Positions 12,375 through 25,559 are shown, counted from the stretch's first letter. The stretch: DNA of 64,000 bases from Plectrocnemia conspersa (GCA_009617715.1 VTFK01000065.1:496001-560000), one strand, 5' to 3'. Notes: generated by a model from the sequence alone, not told the origin. Numbers and translations: made by a program.

Positions 12375-13030
12375 GATTTTTAAAAGGCCTTTGATTAGGT
12401 TTGTCAAGCTATACTGCTTAATAAGATGTACTGTTTGGGTTTGACTTTAAAATGATTATTTCTTTTAATCATATTCCATATTCTCACTTTTTTCAAATGT
12501 TCCTTAAAATAAATCTTATTGAGTATTGTAAATTATTGTTGAAAATCTATGTGCGTGATCATCTAAAAATATATTACTATTTAGCATTATAAAATGACGT
12601 ATTTGAAAGCAAAAACACCACTTAAATTTGATTAAAAAATGGATAACAATTTGCCACATCGCACAGAAATATTACCTGATTTGGGCGTCCTCTTTCAAGA
12701 GGACTACAAATTTCATCAGCATAGAAAAAATATGCAATAAAGCCAAAAATATTTTGGGATATGACTTGTGCTATGCGCATCTATCGTTCAACGCTCGAGA
12801 GCCTTGTGTGCCACGTATAATTACTACGCAGCAGCTTTTCAAATAAAAGCTCCAACAAAAGGTTTATCAGATACCTGTACATTAGAGAATTTTCCACATA
12901 ATTTCTACAAACAACGAGTATATCTTAGAAAGAACTTCTTAAATGTCACTGTTAGTAATATATATTCAAAATCCAAAGATTTTGAAAAATTTCTTTTTTT
13001 TATGGCAATTAAAGCTTGATTCTCGTGTAT
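12375..13030 (+). pseudogene. LINE reverse transcriptase remnant, plus strand
   Basis: The largest RT remnant here. At 12375, D-F-stop-K-A-F-D-stop-V-C then LLNKMYCLGL follows the RT motif DxSKAFDxVxHxILLxKLxxxGI, which carries the first catalytic aspartate. The YADD region is not seen. From 12670 a frame reads YLIWASSFKR and then ICNKAKNILGY, fitting the C-terminal YGIxxWG..(I/L)QKKAIRII region. REPCVPRIITTQQLF then fits the CRPLFxxLxILTxxxLY segment. In a shifted frame (12835-13019) the end SKSKDFEKFLFFMAIKA fits the terminal region before YNxLP. Stops, frameshifts and deletions show long decay. The clade is CR1-like by this layout. Assignment rests on motif order across several frames. Confidence 0.55.
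12687..12704. repeat. 8-bp dyad inside the LINE remnant
   Basis: GTCCTCTT, a two-base centre TC, then AAGAGGAC. Perfect but short; probably incidental. Confidence 0.5.
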
Positions 13031-13440
13031 TGCTTAAAGTACCACATGCAAGAACATGGGTATTAGACAACTCCTCAATTAGTACAGCTATCTTATTTCT
13101 TATTGATTTGTTTACATGTATTAAAATAAATAAATAAAAATACAATTCCTGAGTATTGAAAAAATATTTTTAATAATTATCGAGCAACGTGTTAGAATAT
13201 CTTGTCAATAAAGATTCTTAGATTCTTAATAATTATTCAGACAAAAACTTAATGTATGGTATCTTATGATACAAGAAATGGCCAAAAGCTCTAGTTATAC
13301 TAAAACCTAATAATAAAAATATTTATATTTAATGTTATGTTACGTTTTCCATGAGAAGGAAATCATGTCCTCCAGCCTGATTAATTAACACAATTATTTC
13401 ACAATCGGATGGTGTATTTGGAGATGCACCTCGACAGAAG

Positions 13441-13470
13441 GCTTACCTGAAAAATAAAACAACTAAAATT
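13441..13470 (-). promoter_or_regulatory. Candidate recursive-splice (ratchet) site
   Basis: On the minus strand a T-rich tract (TTTTAGTTGTTTTATTTTT) runs straight into CAG|GTAAGC, with the junction between 13447 and 13446. This fuses an acceptor and a strong donor with no exon between them. That is the consensus of zero-nucleotide recursive-splice sites known from very long Drosophila introns. It could also be an ordinary acceptor or donor, or chance. The two reading frames from the junction that do not stop at once close after 15 and 16 codons, so a coding exon starting here is unlikely. Confidence 0.3.
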
Positions 13471-13474
13471 GGAA

Positions 13475-14050
13475 AATATTTCTGGCCTAAAAATGGGATC
13501 AGAAAAACTTGCTCGTATACAAATCCTTCCTTAATCCAATTTATATGTACGGTATTTCACTCTGATGATCAGAAAGCAACTCTAACATAAAAATAATTCA
13601 GAGATAATACAATAAAATTTCAAGAGATTGGATGTCTCAAATTTTTATGTTCACAAATATTTGAATTATCAAGGAAGAATTTGACAATGCAAGACTAAAA
13701 TACAAGAAAAGACTGGAAAATCATTTCAACAAATTAGCTAATAAATTGAATATAGGAGATCGACTGGAATATTAAAGAGAACAAATATTGATTTATAGTT
13801 TTTCTTATAAATCGCTAATGGACGACCCATATAGGTGAGTTTTTCTGAATGTGAAAATTGTCATATTAAATATATTTTCTAATACCTTGTATCGAAGAAT
13901 AACCATTAAATCTATCATATAGATTATTTTTATATAAAAAGGTATGGCAATACTGAACAACTCTATACATATACTAGCTTTTATATATTGGTTAGACGTC
14001 GTTTACTTTTGTATGCATTTTTAACAGAGCTTAATTACATTTAAAGGTAG
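13475..14050. other. AT-rich tract, one unplaced short frame
   Basis: At about 13670-13775 (+) a 34-codon lysine- and asparagine-rich frame (EEFDNARLKYKKRLENHFNK then LANKLNIGD) has the look of a helical protein piece. I cannot assign it to any family. The remainder shows nothing. Confidence 0.35.
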
Positions 14051-14059
14051 TCTTTATAT

Positions 14060-14490
14060 AGTGAAAGTTTGCGCCGGAGCTAAAAATAAGCAAACGAAAA
14101 CATACTCGCCCTAGAGTGTTTTTCTTTTTTAGGCGGAACGAACCGCCGGACGGCGAGCCTCCGCGTTATTTATTTACATTCGAAAAACGTGTGCAGATTG
14201 GCGATGGAGGCTTTACATACAGATTCGGGAATAAGTGAAACCCGCAAAAATAGCCTCAAATATGTTGTCCTTCGTACAATATTGATTGGACCGATCCCAA
14301 AAAGATATGACCCCTTTGCTGCGAGAAGAATCTTCGGGGCCGAAATGAAAAGCGACATGTATAATTTATAGGCGCCGTCTGACCTTTTGGTTTAAACAAT
14401 ACTTTGAAACGTTAATTTAAGGCTGGAAACGGCCTGCGGGCGTATCGCGGACCATTTCCACGGCCCTGCAGCTGTTGCCAACCGTCGGGA
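14060..14490. other. GC-balanced island with open frames on both strands
   Basis: One of the most G+C-rich stretches at 14130-14170 and 14410-14490. Frames of 60 and 62 codons overlap on opposite strands (14170-14371), the pattern of composition and not of coding. Candidate regulatory DNA. Confidence 0.38.
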
Positions 14491-15644
14491 AACTTAAATA
14501 TATAACATATAATACATTATGGCAATTTATATTGAGAGACATTTGCAATATATGCTTTTGCTAGCAAGAAATTTTAACCGTAATCGTGCAATAGACGACG
14601 GTGTGTATAGTATATTAAACCATTATTATCTAGTTCATATTTCACATTAACTGGTTCTATATAACATCTAGTGTACATAATGTTGATCATTACGCAGATG
14701 TTTACAAGTAAAGATTATATGAAAACAGATAATATGTTAAACATTATTGTAATGAAAAATAATACTTAAGCTACAATACGTTTGCCAACAATTCTTAGCT
14801 GTGTATGCTTGAATATACAATATATTTAAGCATACGCATTGTTACCAGCATTTTTACAGACTGATATAATTTCAGATATTTTTATCAAGGTATATTAAAA
14901 TGGTATTTACTTATTTTATATATAGCAATTTAAAATTGCATAGACGAAAGAACATAGAGATCACGCCTTTCCACTCAGAATTGCGTGACTTACTACCTGT
15001 ACTATTTTGTCTTCCTGTACAGGGCCGCTGAGAGCGAACCCGTGCCATGAGAAAACAATGATTCATGACATAAAAGTCATTTAATATATTTTTAACATTC
15101 TTCAATAAATAACTATAGGTATGAATTTACCACTTCTATGCTACAAAGAAATATAAAAATTAGCCATCGTTGCAACATATTTTCTAAAATCATATATTAT
15201 GCGAAATATTTATATTAGTCATTTACATACATGATAATTAGTCGTCTTTTCTTGGCTTTTCAGTGTTGCCATATAGTGAACTTTCAGTCCAGGTTAAAAG
15301 CAATAAATTGGTGCTATCGCGGTGAAAACAGTCGATTATGAAGCGTTTATATAAGACTTTTCATAACAGTATTACGAGTGAGAATCGAATTAAGTACATT
15401 TGGACCGAATTTTGCCTAATAGGAGAGAGTAAAAAACACGATTTTATTGCTTTTGACGTGAATTTTTGCCGTCTGAGAAATGATAATTGTTTTTAAGCTT
15501 TCCTATTGACCAAAATTCGATTAAAATATACTTTGATCAGCTCTCTTTTATTAGTAGTTTTAGTAATATCGGTAAGGATAGCTATCATAGTTTTAGCCAT
15601 ATTTTGTATGTTTTGATCTTGTCTAGACAACTGTTAAAAATATG

Positions 15645-15700
15645 TAATATATCAAATAAAATATTATATAGTTAATATATCAAATAAAATATTATATAGT
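15645..15700. repeat. Exact tandem duplication, 28-bp unit x2
   Basis: The unit beginning TAATATATCAAATAAAATAT occurs twice without a mismatch (15645-15672 and 15673-15700), which implies a recent duplication. Confidence 0.92.
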
Positions 15701-15779
15701 TAAATTTAGTAACCATCCATTACACACCCACACACATGATCCGCAAATTAAATTTGGTTATTTCATATTATGTATAAAG

Positions 15780-16160
15780 CTCTTTATGCGCGTTTCGTAA
15801 ATTAATTCGGTCCGCCTGATCCGGCCCTGTTTGATACAAAAGCTCGCGCGTTTACAGCGTAAAATAATATTCGCGTAATACTTGGTGCATAAATGGCTAA
15901 TGGGCAAACGCTGTAATAGTATTCGAAAAGCGCACACGGTTGAATTTTGTATACTTTCAAGTTGTTCAACACCTTCGCGGTGGGTGTCGGAATAAAGTGT
16001 GGTTTAGCCCGAGTAAGAGTTAACAATATCTTTACCGCGCCTCCATCGACCTGTCCTTAATTAACTCGTGCTAAACTGCTCCAAAAACGAACACTCTAGT
16101 ACGTTGGGTGCGGTTTGGCGCAACTTTAATATTTATTATGCGTTGAACGCAGCCGTTGCT
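15780..16160. other. GC-balanced island
   Basis: Contains several CG dinucleotides and a 74-codon minus-strand frame (15802-16026) with no family resemblance and no convincing splice borders. Confidence 0.33.
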
Positions 16161-16360
16161 AGTGTGAACTCATATCAGACTATTTCCGACAATAGTCGAA
16201 ATAATATAGTGAAAATTGTTATAGTATAACTTTTAAACTCACTTAATTCAAATTAACCCCATATTTAATCAAAACTATTATTTTTTATTTTATTAAATAA
16301 TTGCGAAATAAATGGCATTTTTTTATTGAAGCAAAAAATCAGTAAATATTTATTTTTATT

Positions 16361-16513
16361 TCAGTGATTGAAAATAAAATTGTATTTTAAAGATATAACC
16401 TTCTCCCAGCTCTTGATCATTTTTTTAATTCCATTAGCATTAAATGTTAAACGCTTTGATTCAAAACATTCCAATAGCCCCATTTTCACATTGTCTGGTT
16501 TTTGATGAGGCAT
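16361..16513 (-). pseudogene. mariner transposase C-terminal fragment
   Basis: A 51-codon minus-strand frame ends ...LLECFESKRLTFNANGIKKM then IKSWEKVI. It matches the carboxy end of mariner transposases, where a short helix is followed by FFxxGIxxLxxRWxKVI and the final NGxYF-type tail. The tail here has diverged (SLKYNFIFNH). The catalytic residues would lie upstream, but nothing recognisable remains there. The inverted-repeat ends are not evident. It is a different copy from those at 9863 and 61841. Confidence 0.62.
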
Positions 16514-16519
16514 ATTCGA

Positions 16520-19500
16520 GGGCGGTACCAACTAGCGTATCGTACAGAACGCAAATTGGCAATAAATAGTAAAGTGATTCGGATAACAAAGTCGAGCATT
16601 CTCAATGCCTTATTGCAATTTTGCCAAATTTTAATGTACATAAAAATCTCAAAAACTCTCAAAAGCTCTAAAATGTAAGAACGTAATACTTTTCAATTCT
16701 AAACGGTTGTCAATCGACTATTTCCACAATGACTAGGTATTTTTGTAAATAAACTAATTCCGCAATTGTGTGAATACTCTAAAACATGTTTAGTTCGCAA
16801 TTTCTGCATGTATGTCGGTAATAAAAAACAGCAGACGTAAATTAGATCCCTGCGATAGATTCCTAAGCTATATTTATCATCAAAACGACATTTAACAAAG
16901 CTTATATATTAACGACGACTAGTGAGAAAGGTTCATTTGTGTATCAGGCTGACTTTTATAAATTTTCACAGAAAATGAATAATATAATAGTGAAAAATCG
17001 AAAGGGAGCAAGGAGATTATTCTGAAAGACCTACAATTTAATATTAGAAATGAAATTCGGTCTTCTGGAAGTTCACAATTCCAGCTTTCCCAAAACAATA
17101 CTTTTTATCAAAAATGCTGACTAAATTAAAGATTAAATTGCTTTTCGTAAAATATTTAATGTTAATTTTTCTTTGTAAGCTATTTTTGCTGAATATTTTT
17201 TTAACGGGCAATCTTAAAAAATGTATTATTTTTTACAACTGAATTAAACAGCAAAGGTTGTATTACGTTAGTTGTATTTCTTGAATTTTAGAGTGATGAT
17301 AATGAACTCGATGATTTTCTATCTTTTGATGGACTTTCTACTAGCTGTTTTTTGACTATTATTTAAAATAAGATGCTATTTTGAATCAATTTTTATATAT
17401 TTAATTTCCTCATTTTTTAATATAGGGCAAAATTAAAATTAGTCAATTTTAATAAAATATACCTACCATTACAATTAAATCATTTTATTTATCGTTACTG
17501 AGACAAATTGCCAACAGATACAATAGATGAAAGGATTAAATATATTCATATATATAAATACCATCAAAATATATGCATTTTTATCAGAGGCTATTTTTAT
17601 GACAATGAATTTAAATAATTCTATTCATAAACATTGCTCTACTGTATATGCTTTTGCATTATGCATTCTACAATCTCCAGAAATTCTTTTCAAATAATAT
17701 TTCGAATGATCCATTTCTGCAACAATCAACATCTATTTTTTTGACAACCCCGTTTTAATTATTATGTCTTTAAGATAAAGTAGTTCTGATAACAAAACGA
17801 CCCATTTTTGTGCAAAACAGTAGCGTAACTTTTATCTGTTGGGCATCGATCAGGCTAAAAAAAATTGAAGGCTTATTTAATAATAAATAATTTTGCATTG
17901 CATGTTAGTTTATAACAAATGACTAAAGTATACGTGTAATAAACATTAACACGCAACCTGAGAACTCCCAAACAAGTTAATTTACTTACATTCTCATCGT
18001 CAAGGTGACAATTTCAATTAATACACCTGTGCGTTATGTTGGACCTTAATCCAAACACAAGAACTTTGGAGTATTTTAGATTACTTCATAGTGTGCATGC
18101 TTTTCATTTAACTTTTTAATATGTTCACATATATTAGGTCTTATGCTATGCTACGTCTATTAGCGTTTTCAAGCATAATAAAAAAACATTTTTTAAATTT
18201 TATATGTATGCTTCCATGTTTATTACAATTTTTATCACATCATCTGTGTAGCCAATCTTTAAAGATCAACTTCAGAATATGCAGTATCCTAATAACTAGA
18301 AATATGCTGGATGGTATTTTATTTTCCAATAAAACTCTTTTTACGTATCTTATGTTATTTATGCCATGGATATAATGAAACGTTTAGTAGAAATGTCATA
18401 CAGATATTTATTATTTACTAAAGATTGATTTTGCTTAATTTATGTGGCAACCCATTTTTTATCTTTTAAGTTATACATATAATAAGCTAACTAGACTTAT
18501 CAAAAGTAGGTAATAATCAATATAGATACGCAATAATAATTCCGCTATCATCAGACTACGGTAAAAGGCGAATAACTTAAGGGACAACCTATTCACGAAC
18601 CTAAATAAGAATAAACACGCTGTTGCTAAGTCAGTTACTAGCGGCAAAGAATCCCATAGTATAAGTTATTGCGCATTTCAGTTGAAATCGATACGTCGTG
18701 AAAATTCAACCGATTAATTGGTCGACTATCGTAGAATATGTGTGGCGAATTAATAATATTTATATAAAATGATATTGCTCAAGGCGTGGTTGTTAAGCAA
18801 AACTTTTAAGTGTTGAAAACCCATATCAAACATGTAATGCTTTAGATCCCGTTGATGGGAAAACTTTCAACTCTTCGCAAATATCATGAGTGGGTGTGTG
18901 TACGAGTGCAAACCGAGCACTTTCTATTTATTCCAATTATGTGGTGAAATATAATTGCGGTTTTAAACTATTCTGCAGCGTTGTATCAAACGTTACTATA
19001 TTTTGGGTTAAATAGTCGCGAGGATCATTCGATAAGTAAAATTTGGTTCTAAATCAATACATACTTGTTATACAGGTTTAGTTAAATATATTAATACATT
19101 AATTCAATTGACATTCCGACCGTACAATTGTTTTTTAAATAAATGATATATATGTATATAGATATACAAACGTAAATGGATTATTCGCGCTGTGGTTTTA
19201 CGTCGTCGTCTAATTCCCAAGTTGTTACGAAGCTCAGCTAGTTCTTAACGACTCACAAGAACCGACTGGGTTAAACCAAATTGTTACGATTAAAGTAGAG
19301 AGGCTACTTGAATTGTCTGTGTCAATTTGGTAAACTCCACTCTACTGCTTTAAACCAAATTAGAAATAGAGATGGAAATCTCAAGTCGAAAGTGGTATTG
19401 AAAGATTCTGATGTGTCATTTTAATTTATATATTTTTATAAAATTAGATGAGATTACAAATCTCACGCCTTTTCTCTTTCCGTTTTATTTGACCAGTAAG

Positions 19501-20790
19501 ATCTGATTTGGGGGTGGTAACTATTTTGTAGTATAAAAAGTACACTTAAACAATACGATTTTTCTTACATAGCAAATGTTTGCATTAACATTTTAATAAT
19601 CAAGTATGCAACTACCTGATCTGGCAGCAAAAAATATTTCAGCATTCTTTTCTTTTTATTCAATAAATTAGGTCATAGATTTTTTTTCAATTTATATGTA
19701 ACTGTAAGTCAATATATCTATGATTTAAGTGCTAATTGAAAAAAAATACTTTCAAATATATACTGTGTTCCATTCTAAAACATTAAGTGGATTAGTTTCT
19801 GGTAGTATGTTTAAACGTTGTTGCTTGAATGCACTTTCAAAAGTAAAAAAAATGAATAGCTTCTCTGATTTTGAATAAGCAATTATTATGCATATTTGTA
19901 AATCTTAAGATTCGTGTTGGTAATCACAACTTTTGATTATTTATAATATGTGTTTTACAAATTATAAATATATTTTAATAAAAATTAAACTGCTTAATTT
20001 TTTACCCACAAACGAATATTGCCCTTATTGTTTTTGAACGCCACACTTTGTACTTCAAAAGTAATATTCAAGGTGATTTTTTTAGGATACATACTAATTG
20101 CAGATAAAATTTGCAAAGGGGTTATTATTTTTAATCGCAAAGAGACGGAATAAATTTTATTCATTAGTATATAATAAATAATTATTTTTTTCTTATTAGC
20201 GTATTTAATCTTACAACTTTATTACAAAAAAGTAAAAGAACAGATACTATAAAAGTAAAATCGTTTTATAAAAGGATTTAAGCTTAAAACGTTGTAAGTT
20301 CTTTGCTTTTGATATTGACGAATTAAATTTTCTAGTTGTAACCAATTGAAAATATTAAATAAAAATGACTATAAAACTACATATGAGCCAAGATATGTAT
20401 GCAACCATTTTAGAAGCATTGGAAATGTTCCAAAATAAAATGTGTAGAGATCATACAGCACAAGTTAAAAAAAATAATTTAACCCGACGCTTTTTTGTAC
20501 ATATATTGTAATAATACACTGATAAATTGCGTTAGCTTATACCAAAAAAATCCATGATTTTATACACCAGTTTTCTACGAACAATATGAATTAAAATAGA
20601 TTCTCAGTATTTACTATTTAAATTGGTTGATGCAAGTGTCATATTTAATATTAATTTATTTAAAAACATTTATCATATACCTACAGCAAACAATTAGACC
20701 AATGGAATAAAGCATTATTAGAGAAATAAAAATATTCTGGGGGAAAAACTTATTACTAAAACCAATAAAGTAGATAAACTTTTTAACTCT
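16520..20790. other. Long AT-rich desert
   Basis: About 4.3 kb without a recognised gene or element. Slightly G+C-richer patches lie at 16525-16600, 18540-18740 and 18860-19060. An imperfect dyad (GTAGAG..CTCTAC with flanking TAAACCAAATT copies) lies at about 19273-19362. An 84-codon frame at 18121-18375 is leucine- and isoleucine-rich and unassigned. Confidence 0.45.
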
Positions 20791-20799
20791 AATATATAT

Positions 20800-20965
20800 T
20801 AAAGTTTGTCTTCCCATCCCGATCTTTTACTGAATTTTCATTTGAATGTAAACACGTCTCGGACGATCGAATTTTCCAACGTTTTTCCTGTCGATCGACC
20901 GGTGACGGGCCTCGCCTCACGTTTGACAACCCCTTCCTAGCTTTGCGTACGTGACTTTGTTCTAT
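20800..20965. other. Short GC-balanced island
   Basis: Sharp-edged in AT-rich DNA and dense in CG dinucleotides (CGATCGAATTTT, TCGATCGACCGG, both with CGATCG). A 62-codon minus-strand frame covers it but resembles nothing. Candidate regulatory element. Confidence 0.38.
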
Positions 20966-22080
20966 AATATGAAACACTTTCTGCTTTATATATATATCTC
21001 AAGATTTCTATAAAAAAAATCCCCATATGTTCAATATTAATACCCAACGTTCAGCGAAGCATTTAGCGAATACAAATCGACAGCGAATTCCTCATACAGG
21101 AATATTAAAATTTAAATGGTATTAGTATATTGCTATTTTTTATATAAACATATGCGATAAATTATCAATGGTTTTGTTAGCAATTATAAAATTCCAAATA
21201 CGCTTTACGAACAATGAACGAATATGAAATTACACGTGTGTAAAATTGCAATGTCATAAAACTGTGTACAACAGTGCGTTCATTTGAAAAAATTAAAACA
21301 GAATTAAACCGTTTTACGCTTAACTGTTATAAAATAAAACATTTGTGCCTTTAATATATTATTTAGGCAATTATTATATCATATAATTTCTAAGCTATGC
21401 GATTCAACATTTTAAAATATTTTTTTTAAAGTAAAAGCTGTTAAACCCGAGTTTGTTTTCCACAGACGACATATGAGATTTTTATCAAATTTTCGCTATT
21501 AAACAAAATGTACTATGTACATCATTGAGTGTAAATTTTCTTATTACACTTTTTATGTGAAAATAATTCATATAATACTTGCCTCTGAAAGAAAGTAAAC
21601 ATAAAAAATCGTCTTCATAAAATTTGACAATTCGGTTATCAATAAAAGCAATACTGCAAAAAAATTATTAGTAAATAAAGTGAGGAAGTTGAACTGATAA
21701 ATAATTTACTTCTTAATGAGATTTATGAACACAACACAATTCTATAAAACCTGACTATTACTTTAAGTATAAATTGGATTACCATTTTGTTTTAATGGAA
21801 TATTTTTCTCTTACCATTTAAATAAATATGATATAAAAATCTCACATATTTTAAATTCTTTCTGAACCGTTTCAAAGTAACATAATTCATGATTCTATAT
21901 TTGTTAAAACAATCCAGATGAATATAAAAATATGTCCAACAATTATTTGTCCTTCCTGTAAAGTTGACAATTGTAACGTTAATGTTAGTGATATGGTATA
22001 TTAGGTGTACTCGAAATAAATGTCGTACACATATACAACAGTGTAAACACATATTAAAAAATTAAAAAGCCCTGAAGACA
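20966..22080. other. AT-rich tract, nothing recognised
   Basis: An 86-codon minus-strand frame (21792-22052) is rich in aromatic residues and lysine and could not be placed. Confidence 0.42.
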
Positions 22081-22082
22081 GT

Positions 22083-22406
22083 GTGTATGGGTTCCACAAG
22101 AGCAAAGAAAACAAATCAGCACATAGCCCAAGAGATTCTGATTTTAGAAGACATCGACGGTCCCTGGGTGCTCCCACCCGCTTCCTCAGGACGTGTGTAA
22201 GCCGAATTCGGCTCATTAGCGACCCTAGCACATGCTTCCCATCGACAGAAAAAAAGCTTCCCGAAGACGAGAAACGGATGCTGCACGACAGCATATCTAA
22301 ATGTCAGGTAACTAAATCTACCTCGAAGCCCGGACTAACGATAAAAAAATTGAGGAATTGCAAAAGAATTGCCATTACGAAACACTTACAGCTGGCCAAA
22401 CAATAA
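22083..22406 (+). other. Candidate exon-like open segment
   Basis: Sharp G+C-rich segment open in one frame for 107 codons. A textbook acceptor context (CTCCCACCCGCTTCCTCAG) ends at 22189, and CAG|GTAACT, a usable donor, lies at 22307. The 118-bp segment between is open in that frame, starting with the third base of a codon and ending on a codon boundary. It encodes a hydrophilic stretch ending EDEKRMLHDSISKCQ. Another frame from the ATG at 22087 is open for 37 codons (MGSTRAKKTNQHIAQEILIL...). I recognise neither protein. A 5' or alternative exon, a decayed element or plain conserved DNA all remain possible. Confidence 0.22.
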
Positions 22407-22650
22407 CAGCAAGTTCCAATTGAAATTTATAAAATTGAAAAAAATACTGCAGTTGTCAAAACTAGTTTTGTAATATGATATGTGGCAAAATTGATAAAAA
22501 TAAAATGTAGACAATGTGAAAAAAATTCTATTAGAATATTTAAAATCAAAAGAACTATTATATAAAAATAGAATTTAAAAAATATTGAAATGTCTAAAAA
22601 TGTTATATTATTAGATGGAAATTATATTTTGGATCATTGAAATAAAAATA

Positions 22651-22737
22651 ATATTCTCCAGTTTATATTACAAATCTCAATAGTTTTGGTTTAAAATATT
22701 CTCCAGTTTATATTACAAATCTCAATAGTTTTGGTTT
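22651..22737. repeat. Tandem duplication, 45-bp period x2
   Basis: A 42-base unit starting ATATTCTCCAGTTTATATTA is present at 22651-22692 and identically at 22696-22737, separated by AAA. Confidence 0.92.
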
Positions 22738-22779
22738 CAATATATCCTATTAATAGTCCGTTATATGTATTAGAGTATG

Positions 22780-23350
22780 CAAGGAGAAACTCCCAGTACT
22801 CACCCTATTCCCAAGAGAATTCACAAAGAGGACAAACTTGTACGTACGTAGCTCTATACAGCGTCTGAGTCGTGTTTAACGATAAACATAAACAGCAATG
22901 TTATATTGTAAAGAGCCCCACGTTTTGATCTATAATTAATTACATTACATTATCTCAATCCTAGATTCGGTCCAGAATGTAATCGCACCGCAAGGTGTTA
23001 ACATGGAATTATAGCTCGTCCCGTATCTGACTTTAATCAGATGATAGAGGCAGCGTAGATATGAAGGGCCTCTTGTCGAAATGTTTAGTTAGTGCCCATT
23101 AAGTTTGGTCGAGTGTAGATGTAAGGCTTTAGACTTTGGTCATGTCTTGGTAGCGCCGACCCCCCTTGACTACCAGCTAGTTTCCTACCCCACGTCGGCT
23201 TCTCCCTTTGGGGATGTTCACTCACACCGACATAGAATCCAATCAGACAGATTCCACCGGTTCGTTCCAATTTCAAACTTAATCTGCTCTCTTAAATCTT
23301 GTTCGATTCTTCTTCCAGTCCACCGCTTGCTTACTAGACCTACCTCGTCG
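22780..23350. other. GC-balanced island
   Basis: Mixed composition throughout, strongest at 23150-23290. Frames of 63 codons (-) and 130 codons (+, 23105-23497) overlap; the longer one decays into AT-rich low-complexity sequence at its 3' end. No domain recognised. Confidence 0.33.
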
Positions 23351-25559
23351 TTGCCTTCTATCTATATTTATTATATTTATAATCACCTTACAAATTTAAT
23401 TTATAAATGTAGCAATTTCATTAATAATAAAATAATAAACATACGGGTTAAAGTTTTATTTAAAACAATCATACACTATTACTTTATTAATAAATAGTAT
23501 ATTAAATACAAATTTATCCATTGCCTTGGACATTTCTAACAAAACGTTTTAAGCTGTATTTTGTACATAACATCAAAGCGGTAAAATGAAAACAGTCAAC
23601 TAAAAAGGAACTGCAGACGTATCTCATTCATTTTAATGTGTTTTCTAGGAAATATAGTTTTCAATGTAGTTTAACTGTAACAATTATTTATTTTTTAAAC
23701 AGTATTTTAACAAATTAAAAAATAAATAATGTATAATTTATATTTTATTATGAACTGTAGGTTACAACATATAATATAGATTTTCAAACATCAGTTTTCA
23801 AGCAAGTACGACATAGCCACGGCACGGGGCTAAGTACTAATAAATCTCTAAAATTTAATTTAAATTTTAAAATGCAACTTGCTTAAATACATAATATTGT
23901 AATAAAAAATACTACTTTTCCAACAATATCTATTTTTTATCGTCTTAAATTTCAAGAATCAAAATCATTGCATTGCAATTAACTTGAAAAAAATCTAAAA
24001 TTGCGGTTTGTTTGAAATTAATTTGTAAGACAATGAACTACTAAATTCAGATATATTGTTAACGACAAAAATCACTAAAAAATGTGTCGCTTAAAAGAAA
24101 ACCTATCCTTTTGCAAACAGAAATAAAAAACAGCAAAATAGTGGAATCTTCTTCTACGAAAAGCTAATAAAGTATTTAAATTCCATTGTTGCCGGACTTA
24201 AGCAATTCATAATGCATGCAGTTGTCAACAGGTTTTTAAAATATTTAAAATATAAAAAGCATAATCTCAGTTTTATTATTAATTATCTATGCTTGATCAA
24301 TGACTCGTTAAAGTGTATATAAGCCAGAACGCTGAAACAGAAAAAGCACTTTCCCTCTTCTCAAATACTTACTACACTACTTTTGACTTTGTAATACACT
24401 AAAATTTAACTTCGATTTCAATATCAATCGATATATAAATTACATTATTCAAGTCTATAGAAAAGCAGTCGCTTCTGCTTCGATTGTCCGATCTGGTCCA
24501 ACTAAGCAGTTACCATTAAATCAACAAGAGTTTTAACAACACAGAGCCAGGGTATGAATGTTATCATAATATTAATTTATCTCACTTTGTTTTACGCCAA
24601 AACTGATTGTGCACTGTTTGATACCTAAAAGTTGTTTTGACACAAAATGGTAGTCAATGTAATTAAAAAAAATTAAGCAAAATATTAGGATTTCAATAAA
24701 TTACAAATTATTAAATAAACCCTGCAGCTGTATTTAATGCATTAAGCGTTTTGTTATATAAATATATACATATATCTGTACATTTGTTGTGTAAAATAAA
24801 ATTACACTATACATAAAATAAATAATTTATTTAATAAAGCAAAGATATATGTCTTCATTGACAATTAAAAAAATAATATTTTTATTATGCAGTACTATTG
24901 TATACAAAGACTACGTAGAACAGACTTCAAAGGAAATTTCTTAGAAGCAAAAATTTCCCGAAACAATGGATTTTTGTATTTAGAGTAAGAGAGCGGTAAA
25001 AAATTAAAATAAATATAGCACTGGATGTTAATAATAACATGGTTTCTATAGAAATATTTAAAATATTTAAAATTTATTAATTAAGTAATTTTACCTATGA
25101 AATTGTTGCTCGCCTTTAGAATCAATAAAACGATGCTGTAAATATTGCTAATAAATATAGCATATCTTAAAATAATGCTTCAAATATAATCCATAATTCA
25201 TAGTTTAAACTAAATGCACTATTATTAAATAAATTATTTATTAAAAAAAATAGGTAAATCAAAAATAAAACCTTGCACAAATTACATCAAAATTTATTTT
25301 AACACTTTTTTGATAAATGTATAAAAAAAACGAGAGGTAAAAATAGTGATGATAATATTATCGAGCGTATAATAAACATATATTACATCCCCTGACTTGC
25401 AAAACGAAGTAAGGGAGTTACCCAAAATTTGACATACCTTTTTTACTAACGGATATTGACGATATAGATAGCTTTATACCAACTCGGTATATCAAACAGA
25501 GTATATGTTACAGCGTCGTCTTTTTACTATTGATTTACGAACTGGAAGATGAATTTCTT
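23351..25559. other. AT-rich desert
   Basis: No element recognised. A patch at about 24300-24560 is less AT-rich. Confidence 0.45.

Noticed and set aside
13670..13775. mariner DNAR box (FDNARLKYKKRLENH)
   Set aside because: DNAR alone matches. The flanking residues do not follow HHDNARPHT or the downstream mariner blocks.
23105..23497. 130-codon plus frame as a gene
   Set aside because: Its last third is AT-rich low-complexity sequence and the first part has no domain or start context.
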